DNA from: Planctomycetota bacterium
Lineage (GTDB): Bacteria; Planctomycetota; Planctomycetia; Pirellulales; Pirellulaceae
Length of the DNA stretch: 35,342 nt
NCBI GenBank assembly: GCA_963204995.1
Contig: CAUJKL010000093.1
Coordinates: 1 to 35,342 of the forward strand
Direction of reading: 5' to 3'
A model generated the notes under the pieces. The model was not told the origin of the DNA. It did not search any database and saw only the letters and a program-made list of their open reading frames with translations. Made by a program: the position numbers and the translations under genes. Below are positions 7,604 to 15,628 of this stretch, piece after piece. Position 1 is the stretch's first letter. Each line of letters opens with the position of its first letter.

Positions 7604-8350
7604 ATGCTGACCGATCATCCAAAACGAGTGGGAGCAACGAGCTACGTGCGGTTTAAGCCGCAGGTGTCATTTGTGCATCGGTTGTCCGCTCTAGCAGAGA
7701 GAGTCGGCGCGAAGTACGATTTCGAACATTGGAGCGCGAACGCGCAGCGATTTTCGTACATCCAGCCATCCGAGTTTCGTCACATTTACATGGACCACAA
7801 CCGAGTTCAGTTTCAAACACTGACGCTCGACACTTGGATTGAGAGACTCGACGAACACATCGATATCGCGAAGATGGCTTTGGATGCTTTTGGGTTAAAG
7901 GATGCATCGGAGGTCGGCTTTGAGTTCTCAGCCTTCTTGGAAGTCGGCATGACTCATCCAGAACTCGCAGAGCTGGGCTTTGGAAGTCTGATGGCCAACG
8001 AAGCGAAGTCGATTGTACCGGATGCAAACGACTGGATTCTGCATTTAGTCAGCGGATCGGAAGACGGCGACCGATGCCGAATCGAGATTTGTCCGATGAC
8101 GCGTCAGCAGATGGAGGAGACGTTTAAGTCACAAAAAAATATTGCGACGTTTGTGCAATCACCACTGTGGGACACGACGCTCGCTGATCATCTGGATCAA
8201 ATTGCGGGAGATTGCCTTTACTTGCGAGTCACGCTTAGTGAGAGAAGCAGCATCGCGACTCATGCCATCGAGAGGAATATGCGAACCGCTGTCGAGAGAG
8301 CTAATGCGATTTCTTCTTCAGCCGTATCGCGTCTTAGAGGATTACAATGA
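7604..8350 (+). CDS. Unrecognised protein, first gene of a three-gene overlapping module
   Basis: The 248-residue soluble protein has no signal peptide or membrane segment. The N-terminal half looks beta-rich (SYVRFKPQVSFVHRL; then RHIYMDHNRVQFQTLTLDTW), followed by a likely helix (IERLDEHIDIAKMALDAFG) and further strand-like segments. The layout is loosely reminiscent of the uncharacterised TIGR04255 family, but I see no decisive motif. A TTG at 7577 would add nine residues; ATG 7604 is preferred. The stop overlaps the next ATG by 4 bp (ATGA at 8347-8350), indicating translational coupling. The module lies between two 3'-truncated pseudogenes, suggesting acquisition. A sensing or structural role in a toxin or defence unit is inference. 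Confidence 0.7.
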   Translation: MLTDHPKRVGATSYVRFKPQVSFVHRLSALAERVGAKYDFEHWSANAQRFSYIQPSEFRHIYMDHNRVQFQTLTLDTWIERLDEHIDIAKMALDAFGLKDASEVGFEFSAFLEVGMTHPELAELGFGSLMANEAKSIVPDANDWILHLVSGSEDGDRCRIEICPMTRQQMEETFKSQKNIATFVQSPLWDTTLADHLDQIAGDCLYLRVTLSERSSIATHAIERNMRTAVERANAISSSAVSRLRGLQ

Positions 8351-8955
8351 CACTCCACGAAACCACAGATATTGATGCAGGCTACTCAACTCCGCGATCA
8401 AGTGACGTTCGAGTTGAGATCACACATGAAGCAGGCAGCTTTGACCGCGACTTGTTTGAAGAACATACGAGTCGGATCGCTCCATCCAATGAGCCAACAG
8501 TGGTAACATTCGTTTCCCGGGTGATAGTGAGGCCAGCACGGCGATTGAAGTCGTCAGAATACTTGGCCACGGTTCGCAGGCGTGGTTGCAGAAAGCTCGC
8601 CACGATGGTTCAACAACTGGCACCTCGTGCCGATGCGGACGACTTTCATGTTCATACCTATCCACTTGTGAAGCAACTCAGAGATGACCTTGCGAAGATC
8701 CAAGAAGCCTCGTCAGAAGGCAACGCCAGAGAAGTACTTCGCCAAGTCCGAGATAGTCTGATAGACGGCGGCTGGGAGAGTTACAGGAATGCTGAGGCCC
8801 GTCAGGCCGTCAGCGAGTTGCTCGAAGAATTAGCGGCAATGGAACACGTTGAGCCAGAGTGCGCGGAGCGCGCACGTGAGATGCTGGAATCGTTAGGGCT
8901 CGGTGGTGGAGGCATCCCTCTCTTCAATGTCGAAGAAGCGCAAGTACCTTATTGA
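8347..8955 (+). CDS. Unrecognised protein, middle gene of the module (possible antitoxin/partner)
   Basis: The 202-residue soluble protein starts at an ATG that overlaps the previous stop (ATGA) and itself overlaps the PIN-like gene by 29 bp. The first ~100 residues are basic and strand-rich (VVTFVSRVIVRPARRLK). The last ~90 are predicted helical, with acidic segments such as AVSELLEELAAMEHVEPE, and end in a Gly-rich tail (LGLGGGG). No family was recognised. Its position directly before a PIN-like nuclease, with tight overlap, is what is expected for an antitoxin or obligate partner, but 202 residues is large for a classical antitoxin. Assignment is by context only. Confidence 0.7.
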   Translation: MTLHETTDIDAGYSTPRSSDVRVEITHEAGSFDRDLFEEHTSRIAPSNEPTVVTFVSRVIVRPARRLKSSEYLATVRRRGCRKLATMVQQLAPRADADDFHVHTYPLVKQLRDDLAKIQEASSEGNAREVLRQVRDSLIDGGWESYRNAEARQAVSELLEELAAMEHVEPECAERAREMLESLGLGGGGIPLFNVEEAQVPY

Positions 8956-9754
8956 AACGTCTGCTGTTCGCGCGGCGATTGGACCTACGACCGACGAGCA
9001 ATCGAAGGTGTTTAGAGGCATTGTACGCGATGGTGTTCTGTTCACGTCTGTCTACATACGCATGGAGTTTGTTCGGCTCTGGATTTGCACCTGTATTGAT
9101 GCGGCCCTCTTGGTAAACCAGTACCAAAACGTGCGAGAGGCATTGGTGATTCTCGAACAGAGCTTCAGTGCTCGCAAAGTCAAGGCGGACTTGTCGGCAA
9201 TAAGTGAAATGTTGGCTCAGCGAGAGGTTCTGCACGATCACCTCGCAGCCAGTGAAGAACTCGGCAGGATCGCGGTAGCGTGGCTGAGGCGTTTTGGCCG
9301 TTGTTTCGCTGCTCGCATTCCGAATAAGTCAAAATGCAAACGAGGCGGGCATTCATTGTTCATCGACTATGACACGATTCTCGATGACCTGCAGCGGTTC
9401 TACGTAGGCTTCACTACGCCGGTTACAGACTGTGAAGTTGGCCAGTTTCTCAATCTTCGGGACGCCCGTTCACCATGCCGAAAGTTGATGGACTCCGTTA
9501 GTGATCGTAACGCAAATTCGATGAAATACCTTGCCAAATATGCAGAATTCGGTCAGACGATTACATGCACTGAATGCGAGCGAATCGGTGATGCCGTAAT
9601 CGCGCTGGAGCAGTCCAAGTCTTGGCAATTGGTTCACATCGACAAGGCGTTCAATTTTCTTTGCGACTCGCGCAACATGCCTCACGTTCCATTGCCTTCT
9701 GTAATTGCTTTGCATAATCAGGGAAAGACAAGCCAACAAGATCAGTCGCGATAG
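8927..9754 (+). CDS. PIN-like domain protein (candidate RNase effector)
   Basis: The 275-residue protein shows a PIN-like order of motifs: a hydrophobic strand ending in an acidic-Thr-Ser motif at the N-terminus (KYLIETSAV), an acidic residue in a central helix (VYIRMEFVR), and a C-terminal GDAVIALEQ helix followed by LVHIDKAF, which matches the usual D..iaa.A and lvT.D.df positions. PIN domains cut RNA using clustered Asp/Glu residues and metal. The first acidic position is Glu instead of the usual Asp, and the protein is about twice the size of VapC toxins, with a Cys/Lys-rich middle. Start at ATG 8927, inside the end of the previous gene; GTG codons at 8903 and 8906 are possible alternatives. 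It is convergent with the sulfatase remnant. Confidence 0.6.
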   Translation: MSKKRKYLIETSAVRAAIGPTTDEQSKVFRGIVRDGVLFTSVYIRMEFVRLWICTCIDAALLVNQYQNVREALVILEQSFSARKVKADLSAISEMLAQREVLHDHLAASEELGRIAVAWLRRFGRCFAARIPNKSKCKRGGHSLFIDYDTILDDLQRFYVGFTTPVTDCEVGQFLNLRDARSPCRKLMDSVSDRNANSMKYLAKYAEFGQTITCTECERIGDAVIALEQSKSWQLVHIDKAFNFLCDSRNMPHVPLPSVIALHNQGKTSQQDQSR

Positions 9755-9839
9755 CGATTTCAAGACTGCTATTGTCAGCTGATTTGGCGCATTAATGTCT
9801 GTGGCTTTCTTCAAAACGCGCTGAGGTTGTGAAAAAATC

Positions 9840-9902
9840 GTGGGATAGGCTTCCAGCCTGTCATTGTCCCCGTATTTCTGACAGGCTAGAAGCCTATCCC
9901 AC
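9840..9902. repeat. Palindromic element, family D
   Basis: Two 24-bp inverted arms (9840-9863 and 9879-9902), sharing GTGGGATAGGCTTC at the outer end and differing at one position, flank a 15-bp loop. The element abuts the point where the sulfatase homology stops, so it may mark the breakpoint that removed the sulfatase 3' end. The flanks between 9755 and 9839 hold no gene. Confidence 0.9.
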
Positions 9903-9910
9903 CCAATAAA

Positions 9911-11123
9911 ATCACCGCTTCGCACGCCGGTCAGCAGGCAACCCGAATAGTAGAAATACTCGTCTCTAGGGCTGGTTTTCGATTGTCGCATCAGAAACTT
10001 CGTGGCGTCTTGGCCATCCAATTCAACCTCTGGCAACTCGCCTTTCGCGATGGAAGCAAACGTGGGCAGCAGATCCATCATGCTGAGGATTTCATCCGAC
10101 GACCAGCCCGCCGGAATCTTGCCAGGCCATCTGGCAATGAAAGGAACGCGGCAGCCGCCGTCCCAGGCTGACATCTTCCAGCCGCGAAGTGGGTCCGCAT
10201 TGCCGGAATGATCGCGAGGAATGAACGCTACGCCTCCGGGTTGCATTCCCCGTGTTGTTTCAACCCAAGGTCCATTGTCGGAAGTAAACACCACGAGCGT
10301 GTTGTCGTCGATGCTCAGCTCTTTCAGCGTCTTGAAAATCTCACCACACGACCAGTCGATTTCTTCGATCGTATCATCGTAGAAACCGCCAGCGGACTTT
10401 CCTTTGAAGTTCTCGGATGCACCCAGCGGAATGTGCGGCATGTTGTGGGCGAGGTACAGAAAGAATGGTCTTTCACGGTTGGCCTTGATCCAATCGATCG
10501 CTTCGTGCGTGTAGTCTGCCGTGATGTGATCCCAGTCTTCGACAGACTCGACCACCACTTCTTGATTGCGAAAGATGGGGCTGCGCATGCTTGTATCGTC
10601 GACAAGCACCGTGAAGCCATTGAACCTTGGCGTGCCGTAGAAATAATCAAATCCCTGAGCATTCGGCATCGTCGCAGGGTCAACATCGCCGGGTGCATCC
10701 TTTCGGTCGAGTGCCAAGTGCCACTTGCCACCTGCCAATGATGCCTGTCGCGTAGCCAGCCTTCTTCAGGACTTCAGCCATCGTCGTTTCTCTGGGATGC
10801 GGCACCGTGTGCAGGCGTTTAATGTTTCCTGGTTCACCGACGCGTATCGGATACGATCCCGTCATCAACGCCGCGCGCGACACGCCACACACCGGCTGAG
10901 CATAGAAACTCGTGAGACGAACTCCCTCGGCTGCCATCTGATCGAGATGTGGTGTCTTGATCGTCTTCGACCCGAAGCAGCCAAGGCCTTGATAACCTTG
11001 ATCGTCCGTGAAGATCAGAATGATGTTTGGACGCGGGTCGTCGGCCATCGCTGGAAAGACGCTCGCCAACAAGAGCAGCAAGGTGGAAGACGCTACTATC
11101 CTCGAAACAGGGATCATTCGCAT
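9911..11123 (-). pseudogene. Secreted sulfatase, broken by a 7-bp insertion and 3'-truncated
   Basis: From ATG 11123 the frame gives a signal peptide (ending FPAMA), PNIILIFTDDQGYQGLGCFG, the active-site segment PVCGVSRAALMTG and GYATGIIG, typical of type I sulfatases that hydrolyse sulfate esters after Cys is converted to formylglycine. At about 10731-10737 one extra heptamer shifts the frame. Removing 7 bp restores GIIGKWHLALDRKDAPGD. The second frame then carries HNMPHIPLG, VVFTSDNGPW, SAWDGGCRVPFIARWPGKI and ends at TGVRSGDF (9911), where palindrome D begins. The last ~100 residues of the family are missing and an artificial reading frame continues into unrelated DNA. The active-site motif CGVSR lacks the usual Pro/Ala at its third position. 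Confidence 0.88.
10710..10737. repeat. Four imperfect heptamers in the sulfatase frame
   Basis: Reading the plus strand, AGTGCCA, AGTGCCA, CTTGCCA and CCTGCCA follow each other exactly. Dropping the last unit restores an uninterrupted sulfatase frame (IIGKWHLALDR), so the fourth unit looks like a gained repeat copy. Confidence 0.85.
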
Positions 11124-11281
11124 GGAGGGTTCTCGCGGTTCTACGTGTGTTCGGCTCGGTCGCTGCTGCGTCGGCAGATTGTCAGTCTAGCAGCGCAGGT
11201 TGCCGATCGTTAGCAACCGTTTGCAACGTCATTTACCGTTGACGCGATTCAGATGGGAACAGGTGCAGCGTTTGCCACGTT

Positions 11282-12817
11282 TCAGTTCCGCGGTGGCGAT
11301 TCGGGAAGCCGAAATTCGACGCCCTGAGCCAGTGGCAGATCGGTGCCGAAGTTGATGGTGCAAGTCTGGCGACGCATGTAGGACTTCCAGGCATCGCTGC
11401 CGGATTCGCGACCGCCGCCCGTGTCTTTCTCGCCGCCGAAGGCACCGCCGATCTCCGCGCCCGACGTGCCGATGTTGACGTTGGTGATACCGCAGTCGCT
11501 GCCCGCCGCCGATAGAAACTGTTCGGCTTCTCGCACTCGATCGGTAAAGATGGCGGACGATAGACCTTGATCTACCTGATTGTGCATGGTGATTGCCTCG
11601 TCCAGATCCCGGTACGTCATCACATACAGAATCGGTGCGAAGGTTTCTGCCGAGACGATCGACATATTATTGTGAGCCCGCACGAGGGCCGGCTGTACGA
11701 AATAACCAGCACGCTCAATTCGTTCGCCCCCGCACAGTATTTCGCCGCCTTGCTGGCGGGCGATATCCAAGGCATCCATCATCTTCTGCACGGCTGCTTC
11801 GTTGATCAGTGGCCCGACCAGAATTCCAGTTTCGAGCGGATCGCCGATCGGAATGCTTCGATAGGCGGCAACCAGCCGATCGATCAATGGTGCCGCGATC
11901 GACTCGTGGACGATTAAGCGGCGAAGTGTCGTGCAACGCTGGCCAGCAGTACCAACAGCCGCGAACAGAATCGCTCGCACGGCGAGATCGAGGTCGGCCG
12001 ACGCTGTTACGATCAGCCCGTTATTTCCGCCCAGTTCCAGCAGCGATCGGCCGAGACGAGCACCGACCGTTTGAGCGACACTGCGCCCCATCGCACAACT
12101 GCCCGTCGCCGAGATCAACGGCAAACGACGATCTTCCGCCATCCAGCGACCAACTTCGGCATCGGCGCCGACGCAAAGATTGAAGACGCCTTCTACCTCG
12201 TGTTCCGCAGTCACGCGGTTGACGAGATGCTGGACGGCGATTGCCGTCAGCGGCGTGGTGGGCGAAGGCTTCCAGATCATGGTGTCGCCGCAGACGGCAG
12301 CCAACGCCGCATTCCAAGCCCACACCGCTACTGGGAAATTAAACGCCGTAATGATTCCGATCGGTCCCAGCGGATGCCATTGCTCGAACAGCCGATGTCG
12401 CGGACGCTCGCTGGCGATCGTCAAACCGTAGAGTTGACGCGACAGTCCGGTCGCGAAGTCGCAGATGTCGATCATCTCTTGGACTTCGCCTTCGCCCTCG
12501 GCGAGGATCTTTCCTGTTTCGCGAGTGACCAGCCGACCGAGATCTCGTTTGTGTTCGCGAAACGCTTGGCCGAGTTGGCGGATGATTTCGCCTCGCTGAG
12601 GTGGCGGCATCATTCGCCAACCGGCAAAGGAATGTTGCGCGCGAGCCACGCAGCGATCGTAGTCGTCGCGCGACGCGGTCACGACGCCTGCGATGGATTC
12701 GCCGTTGGCGGGGTTGACCGGAGTGATCGTGTCTCCGCCGGGGTTTGCAACCCAATCGCCGCAGCAGACTCCGCTGTTCGTCCCGGTTATCCCAAGTCGA
12801 TTGAGGAGGCGTTTCAT
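11282..12817 (-). CDS. amaB: Aldehyde dehydrogenase, ALDH7 / aminoadipate-semialdehyde type
   Basis: The 511-residue NAD-dependent enzyme most resembles the ALDH7 group (antiquitin/AmaB), which oxidises L-2-aminoadipate 6-semialdehyde (in equilibrium with piperideine-6-carboxylate) to 2-aminoadipate in lysine catabolism. ALDH7-like stretches are EQWHPLGPIGIITAFNFPVA (145-164) and WKPSPTTPLTAIA. The catalytic Glu261 is in LLELGGNN and the nucleophile Cys295 in GQRCTTLRR. The ATG at 12815-12817 directly abuts the TAG of the upstream aminotransferase (12818-12820), so the two are translated from one message. With a DUF1338 gene divergently placed nearby, a lysine/2-aminoadipate route is the best reading. 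The symbol denotes family likeness. Confidence 0.88.
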   Translation of the reverse strand: MKRLLNRLGITGTNSGVCCGDWVANPGGDTITPVNPANGESIAGVVTASRDDYDRCVARAQHSFAGWRMMPPPQRGEIIRQLGQAFREHKRDLGRLVTRETGKILAEGEGEVQEMIDICDFATGLSRQLYGLTIASERPRHRLFEQWHPLGPIGIITAFNFPVAVWAWNAALAAVCGDTMIWKPSPTTPLTAIAVQHLVNRVTAEHEVEGVFNLCVGADAEVGRWMAEDRRLPLISATGSCAMGRSVAQTVGARLGRSLLELGGNNGLIVTASADLDLAVRAILFAAVGTAGQRCTTLRRLIVHESIAAPLIDRLVAAYRSIPIGDPLETGILVGPLINEAAVQKMMDALDIARQQGGEILCGGERIERAGYFVQPALVRAHNNMSIVSAETFAPILYVMTYRDLDEAITMHNQVDQGLSSAIFTDRVREAEQFLSAAGSDCGITNVNIGTSGAEIGGAFGGEKDTGGGRESGSDAWKSYMRRQTCTINFGTDLPLAQGVEFRLPESPPRN

Positions 12818-14158
12818 CTAAATCGCTCGCCTAATGGGTGGCATCGCCGAGATCACTTCGTCCAGGATATCGAGAGCCGTATCCACATCCGCTTGATCGA
12901 TGACCAGTGGCGGCGAGAAGCGAATCGAACTTATCCCGCAACCGAGCAGCAGCAATCCCCTTTGAAAACACTCCTGGACGATCGTGTTTCGTTCGGCGAC
13001 GGCTGGTTCTTTCGTGTGACGATCGCGGACGAGTTCGATGCCGATCATCAATCCCTTGCCGCGAACGTCACCGATCAGCTCGTGCTTCGATTGTAACTCG
13101 CTGAGTCGCTCGATGAGATAAGCTCCGACTCGTTCCGCATTCACGATCAATCCTTCTTCGAGCAGGGCGATCGTTTCGAGAGCCGCAGCACAGGAAACTG
13201 GGTTCCCGCCGAACGTGCTGGCGTGCGATCCGGGAGGCCAATCCATGATTTCGTCGCGGGCGATGATCGCACCGAGCGGCATCCCCGAGGCGATGCCCTT
13301 GGCCAGACACGTAATGTCCGGCTCGACGCCCCAGTGCTCCATCGCAAACATCTTCCCAGTGCGACCCATGCCGGATTGAACCTCGTCGGCGATCAGCAGA
13401 ATCCCATGCCGCTCGGCGAGTGCTTTTAAGCGTTGATGAAACTCAGGCGGTGGGACAATGTAACCGCCTTCGCCTTGAATCGGCTCGACGATGATCGCCG
13501 CTACTTCGTCGGGCGAGATCGTTCGCTTGAAGAGCTTGTTCTCGATCTGATCGAGACAGTCGAGAGCACCGATGTCTCGATAGGAGTTCGGATAGTCCAC
13601 GTGACTGACTTGAGGAATCAGCGGAGCGAATCCGGCTCGCTGAGTGACCTTGCTGGCGGTCAGCGACAAGGCTCCCAACGTGCGGCCATGAAACGCGCCA
13701 AAGAAGGCAATCATGTGCTTACGCTTGGTGTGATATCGAGCGAGCTTGAATGCCGCTTCGACCGCTTCGGCTCCGGAGTTTGTAAAGAAGACGCGTTTGC
13801 CACCTGCTCCGGCAGCGAGTTCGGCCAGTTTGCGTGCGAGTTCCGCCTGGGGTCCGTAATAGAAGTCCGTGCCCGACATGTGAATCAGTCGCGCCGCCTG
13901 CTCTTGGATCGCCTTCACGATCCGCGGGTGACAATGGCCGGTCGAGCAAACGGCGATCCCGGCGTTGAAGTCCAGGAAGCGATTGCCGTCTACATCTTCG
14001 ATGACCGCGCCTTCGCCCTTGGCGACCGCCAACGGATACACACGCGTGTACGACGGCGACGTATACCGCTCGTCCATCGCAATCAACTTGGACGCCTTGG
14101 GACCGGGTAGCGACGTGACGATTTGCGGGACGTCGCCCTGGTAGTCTCGCATTAACAT
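12818..14158 (-). CDS. Class III PLP aminotransferase (GABA/ornithine/lysine type)
   Basis: The 446-residue enzyme belongs to the acetylornithine/4-aminobutyrate aminotransferase family, moving a terminal amino group to 2-oxoglutarate. Key sites are FTNSGAEAVEAA (125-136), Asp258 in LLIADEVQSG, and the PLP lysine Lys287 in CLAKGIASGMPLG. I place the start at ATG 14158 because GGAGG lies 7 bp upstream; in-frame ATGs at 14164 and 14182 are poorly spaced, and a longer frame reaching 14422 is unlikely. It is the first gene of the operon with the ALDH7-type dehydrogenase, which abuts it. By context it probably makes aminoadipate semialdehyde from lysine (lysine 6-aminotransferase role), but GABA or 5-aminovalerate activity is equally compatible with the family. 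Confidence 0.9.
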   Translation of the reverse strand: MLMRDYQGDVPQIVTSLPGPKASKLIAMDERYTSPSYTRVYPLAVAKGEGAVIEDVDGNRFLDFNAGIAVCSTGHCHPRIVKAIQEQAARLIHMSGTDFYYGPQAELARKLAELAAGAGGKRVFFTNSGAEAVEAAFKLARYHTKRKHMIAFFGAFHGRTLGALSLTASKVTQRAGFAPLIPQVSHVDYPNSYRDIGALDCLDQIENKLFKRTISPDEVAAIIVEPIQGEGGYIVPPPEFHQRLKALAERHGILLIADEVQSGMGRTGKMFAMEHWGVEPDITCLAKGIASGMPLGAIIARDEIMDWPPGSHASTFGGNPVSCAAALETIALLEEGLIVNAERVGAYLIERLSELQSKHELIGDVRGKGLMIGIELVRDRHTKEPAVAERNTIVQECFQRGLLLLGCGISSIRFSPPLVIDQADVDTALDILDEVISAMPPIRRAI

Positions 14159-14274
14159 TCCCATGCCTCCTTCTTGTGACATGATTGCCCACTTGAATCC
14201 TACGGTAGAATAGGAAATGGACAAGCTTACAACCTTCAAGGCGTGATTCCAAAGGTAGGCCGCAACAAGTCTTC

Positions 14275-14327
14275 GCAGTTCCGGCGTCAACCAATTGACA
14301 CGCCATTTGCCGACTTGCCGGAACTGC
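14275..14327. promoter_or_regulatory. Candidate shared operator between divergent lysine-catabolism genes
   Basis: Two exact 11-bp inverted arms, GCAGTTCCGGC (14275-14285) and GCCGGAACTGC (14317-14327), lie 42 bp apart, about four helical turns. Between them is a smaller imperfect palindrome built on GTCAACCAATTGAC (14286-14299), containing a TTGACA. The site is in the 210-bp region between the aminotransferase and the DUF1338 gene, ending about 40 bp before the latter's ATG. It fits a regulator that binds two sites and controls both directions. No regulator gene is adjacent. Confidence 0.55.
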
Positions 14328-14368
14328 ACAAAGCCTTGGTCCGGTCTACAAACTGAGCAAAAGGAGCG

Positions 14369-15346
14369 ATGACGACGATGGACACGAAACTTTATGACGC
14401 TGGGTTGCCCGGTCCCCATCAAGCGATTGAAGCCCGCAATGCACGTGAGCGATTCACGCTCGAATTGTTCGATCGCTTATGGGATCGATACCGGCAGCGA
14501 GTGACTTACGTCGCGACCTACGAACGCATCGTTCAAGACGTCGGTGCGAGGTTCTTCAACGATCATATCGCGTTCCGAACATTCGCGAACCAGCGTCCGC
14601 CGACCGGCATCGCGACCTTGTCTCGTCTGTTCGAGGCACTCGACTATCGACCAGCCGGCGTCTATGACTTCCCAGACAAACATCTCAACGCCATTCACTA
14701 TCAACACTCGCATCCGGAGTTTCCCAAGCTGTTTATATCAGAGCTGAAAACGTGGGAGCTGAGTAATGACTCGCGGTGGATCATCGAGGAAGCGTTGAAC
14801 AGCCACCGTCCAACTGTCTCAGGCGACACGCTGCGTTCGCTTGTTGCACTCGACGGAAGTTCGTCCGACAAGTCATCGCTGCTAGACGAGTTGGTAGCTC
14901 GGGTCGAAACCTTGCCGTGGGATTTGCCCACGCGGGAAGCGGTCGAGAAATTGAATCGCGAAAGTCAATACGCCGCGTGGGTACTCGTTCACGGTTACAA
15001 CGTGAATCATTTCACTTCGCTGGTGAATTCACACGGTGTTGAAACACTGGATAATCTTGATCGGACGATCGACGCTTTGTCCGCTGCAGGTGTGCCGATG
15101 AAGACCGAGATCGAGGGCGCGCCCGGCTCGAAGCTGCGGCAGACGGCGACGGAGGCGGTCACGATCGACGTTGCGGTGATGGATCAAGGCCAAGCCACGA
15201 CGATGCCTTGGACGTACGCCTACTTCGAGTTGGCCGAGCGGAATCCCGTGATCGACCCCAGCACTGGGCAGGCAGTTCGGTTCGAAGGCTTTCTTGGTCC
15301 ACAGGCGACGAACCTGTTCGAAATGACACGAGTCGCTGGCAGGTAG
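14369..15346 (+). CDS. hglS: DUF1338 / HglS-type 2-oxoadipate dioxygenase/decarboxylase
   Basis: The 325-residue protein matches DUF1338. The characterised Pseudomonas putida member HglS uses Fe(II) and O2 to convert 2-oxoadipate to D-2-hydroxyglutarate in lysine breakdown. Candidate metal ligands are His66 in NDHIAFRTF, His214 in HGYNVNHFT and Glu286 in YAYFELAER. Arg70, in the HIAFR motif four residues after His66, corresponds to the substrate-contacting Arg of HglS. The C-terminal RFEGFLGPQATNLFEMT is also family-typical. AGGAG immediately precedes ATG 14369; ATG 14378 is possible. Its divergence from an aminotransferase-ALDH7 operon and the shared palindromic operator support a common lysine/2-aminoadipate pathway. 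Confidence 0.87.
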   Translation: MTTMDTKLYDAGLPGPHQAIEARNARERFTLELFDRLWDRYRQRVTYVATYERIVQDVGARFFNDHIAFRTFANQRPPTGIATLSRLFEALDYRPAGVYDFPDKHLNAIHYQHSHPEFPKLFISELKTWELSNDSRWIIEEALNSHRPTVSGDTLRSLVALDGSSSDKSSLLDELVARVETLPWDLPTREAVEKLNRESQYAAWVLVHGYNVNHFTSLVNSHGVETLDNLDRTIDALSAAGVPMKTEIEGAPGSKLRQTATEAVTIDVAVMDQGQATTMPWTYAYFELAERNPVIDPSTGQAVRFEGFLGPQATNLFEMTRVAGR

Positions 15347-15378
15347 AGTTGCAGGTTCAGGCTCATGTTTTTCACTTT

Positions 15379-15520
15379 TTGGAGTGCGGCGACTTGTCGC
15401 CGCTTTGGAATTTTCCCAATTCGGTGACCGACTTTGCGACCTCGGTGCTGGTTGGGTTGTGGCCAAAATAAAGTGCTTCGCACGAAATACTAAAGCGGTG
15501 ACAAGTCCCCGCAGTCCAAA
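15379..15520. repeat. Dispersed composite palindrome, family A (copy 2)
   Basis: Outer ends TTGGAGTGCGG / CCGCAGTCCAA pair with one mismatch. The left inner hairpin is GCGGCGAC-TT-GTCGCCGC and the right inner hairpin GCGGTGAC-AA-GTCCCCGC is imperfect. The left 27 bp are nearly identical to copy 1 at 945. The middle is unrelated between copies, so ends are conserved more than the centre, as in a mobile or duplicating palindrome. It lies between the DUF1338 and HEAT-like genes. Confidence 0.87.
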
Positions 15521-15628
15521 GAGGGCCACGTGCGCGACAAAGGCATGCGACAATGCGCGTCGGTTGACGGTTGGCCGGACTCACCTAAACTAAGGTGTTT
15601 ACCTCCCTCCGAGCCGAGTCATACGAGC

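Noticed and set aside
9470-9905. Apparent 140-residue extension of the sulfatase frame
   Set aside because: It translates palindrome D and the antisense strand of the PIN-like gene; sulfatase homology has already stopped at 9911.
12071-13096. Long open frame (341 codons) on the plus strand opposite the ALDH and aminotransferase genes
   Set aside because: It is antisense to two clear enzyme genes and has Arg/Asp/Ser-rich composition without any motif; GC-rich codon usage on the real strand leaves such shadows.
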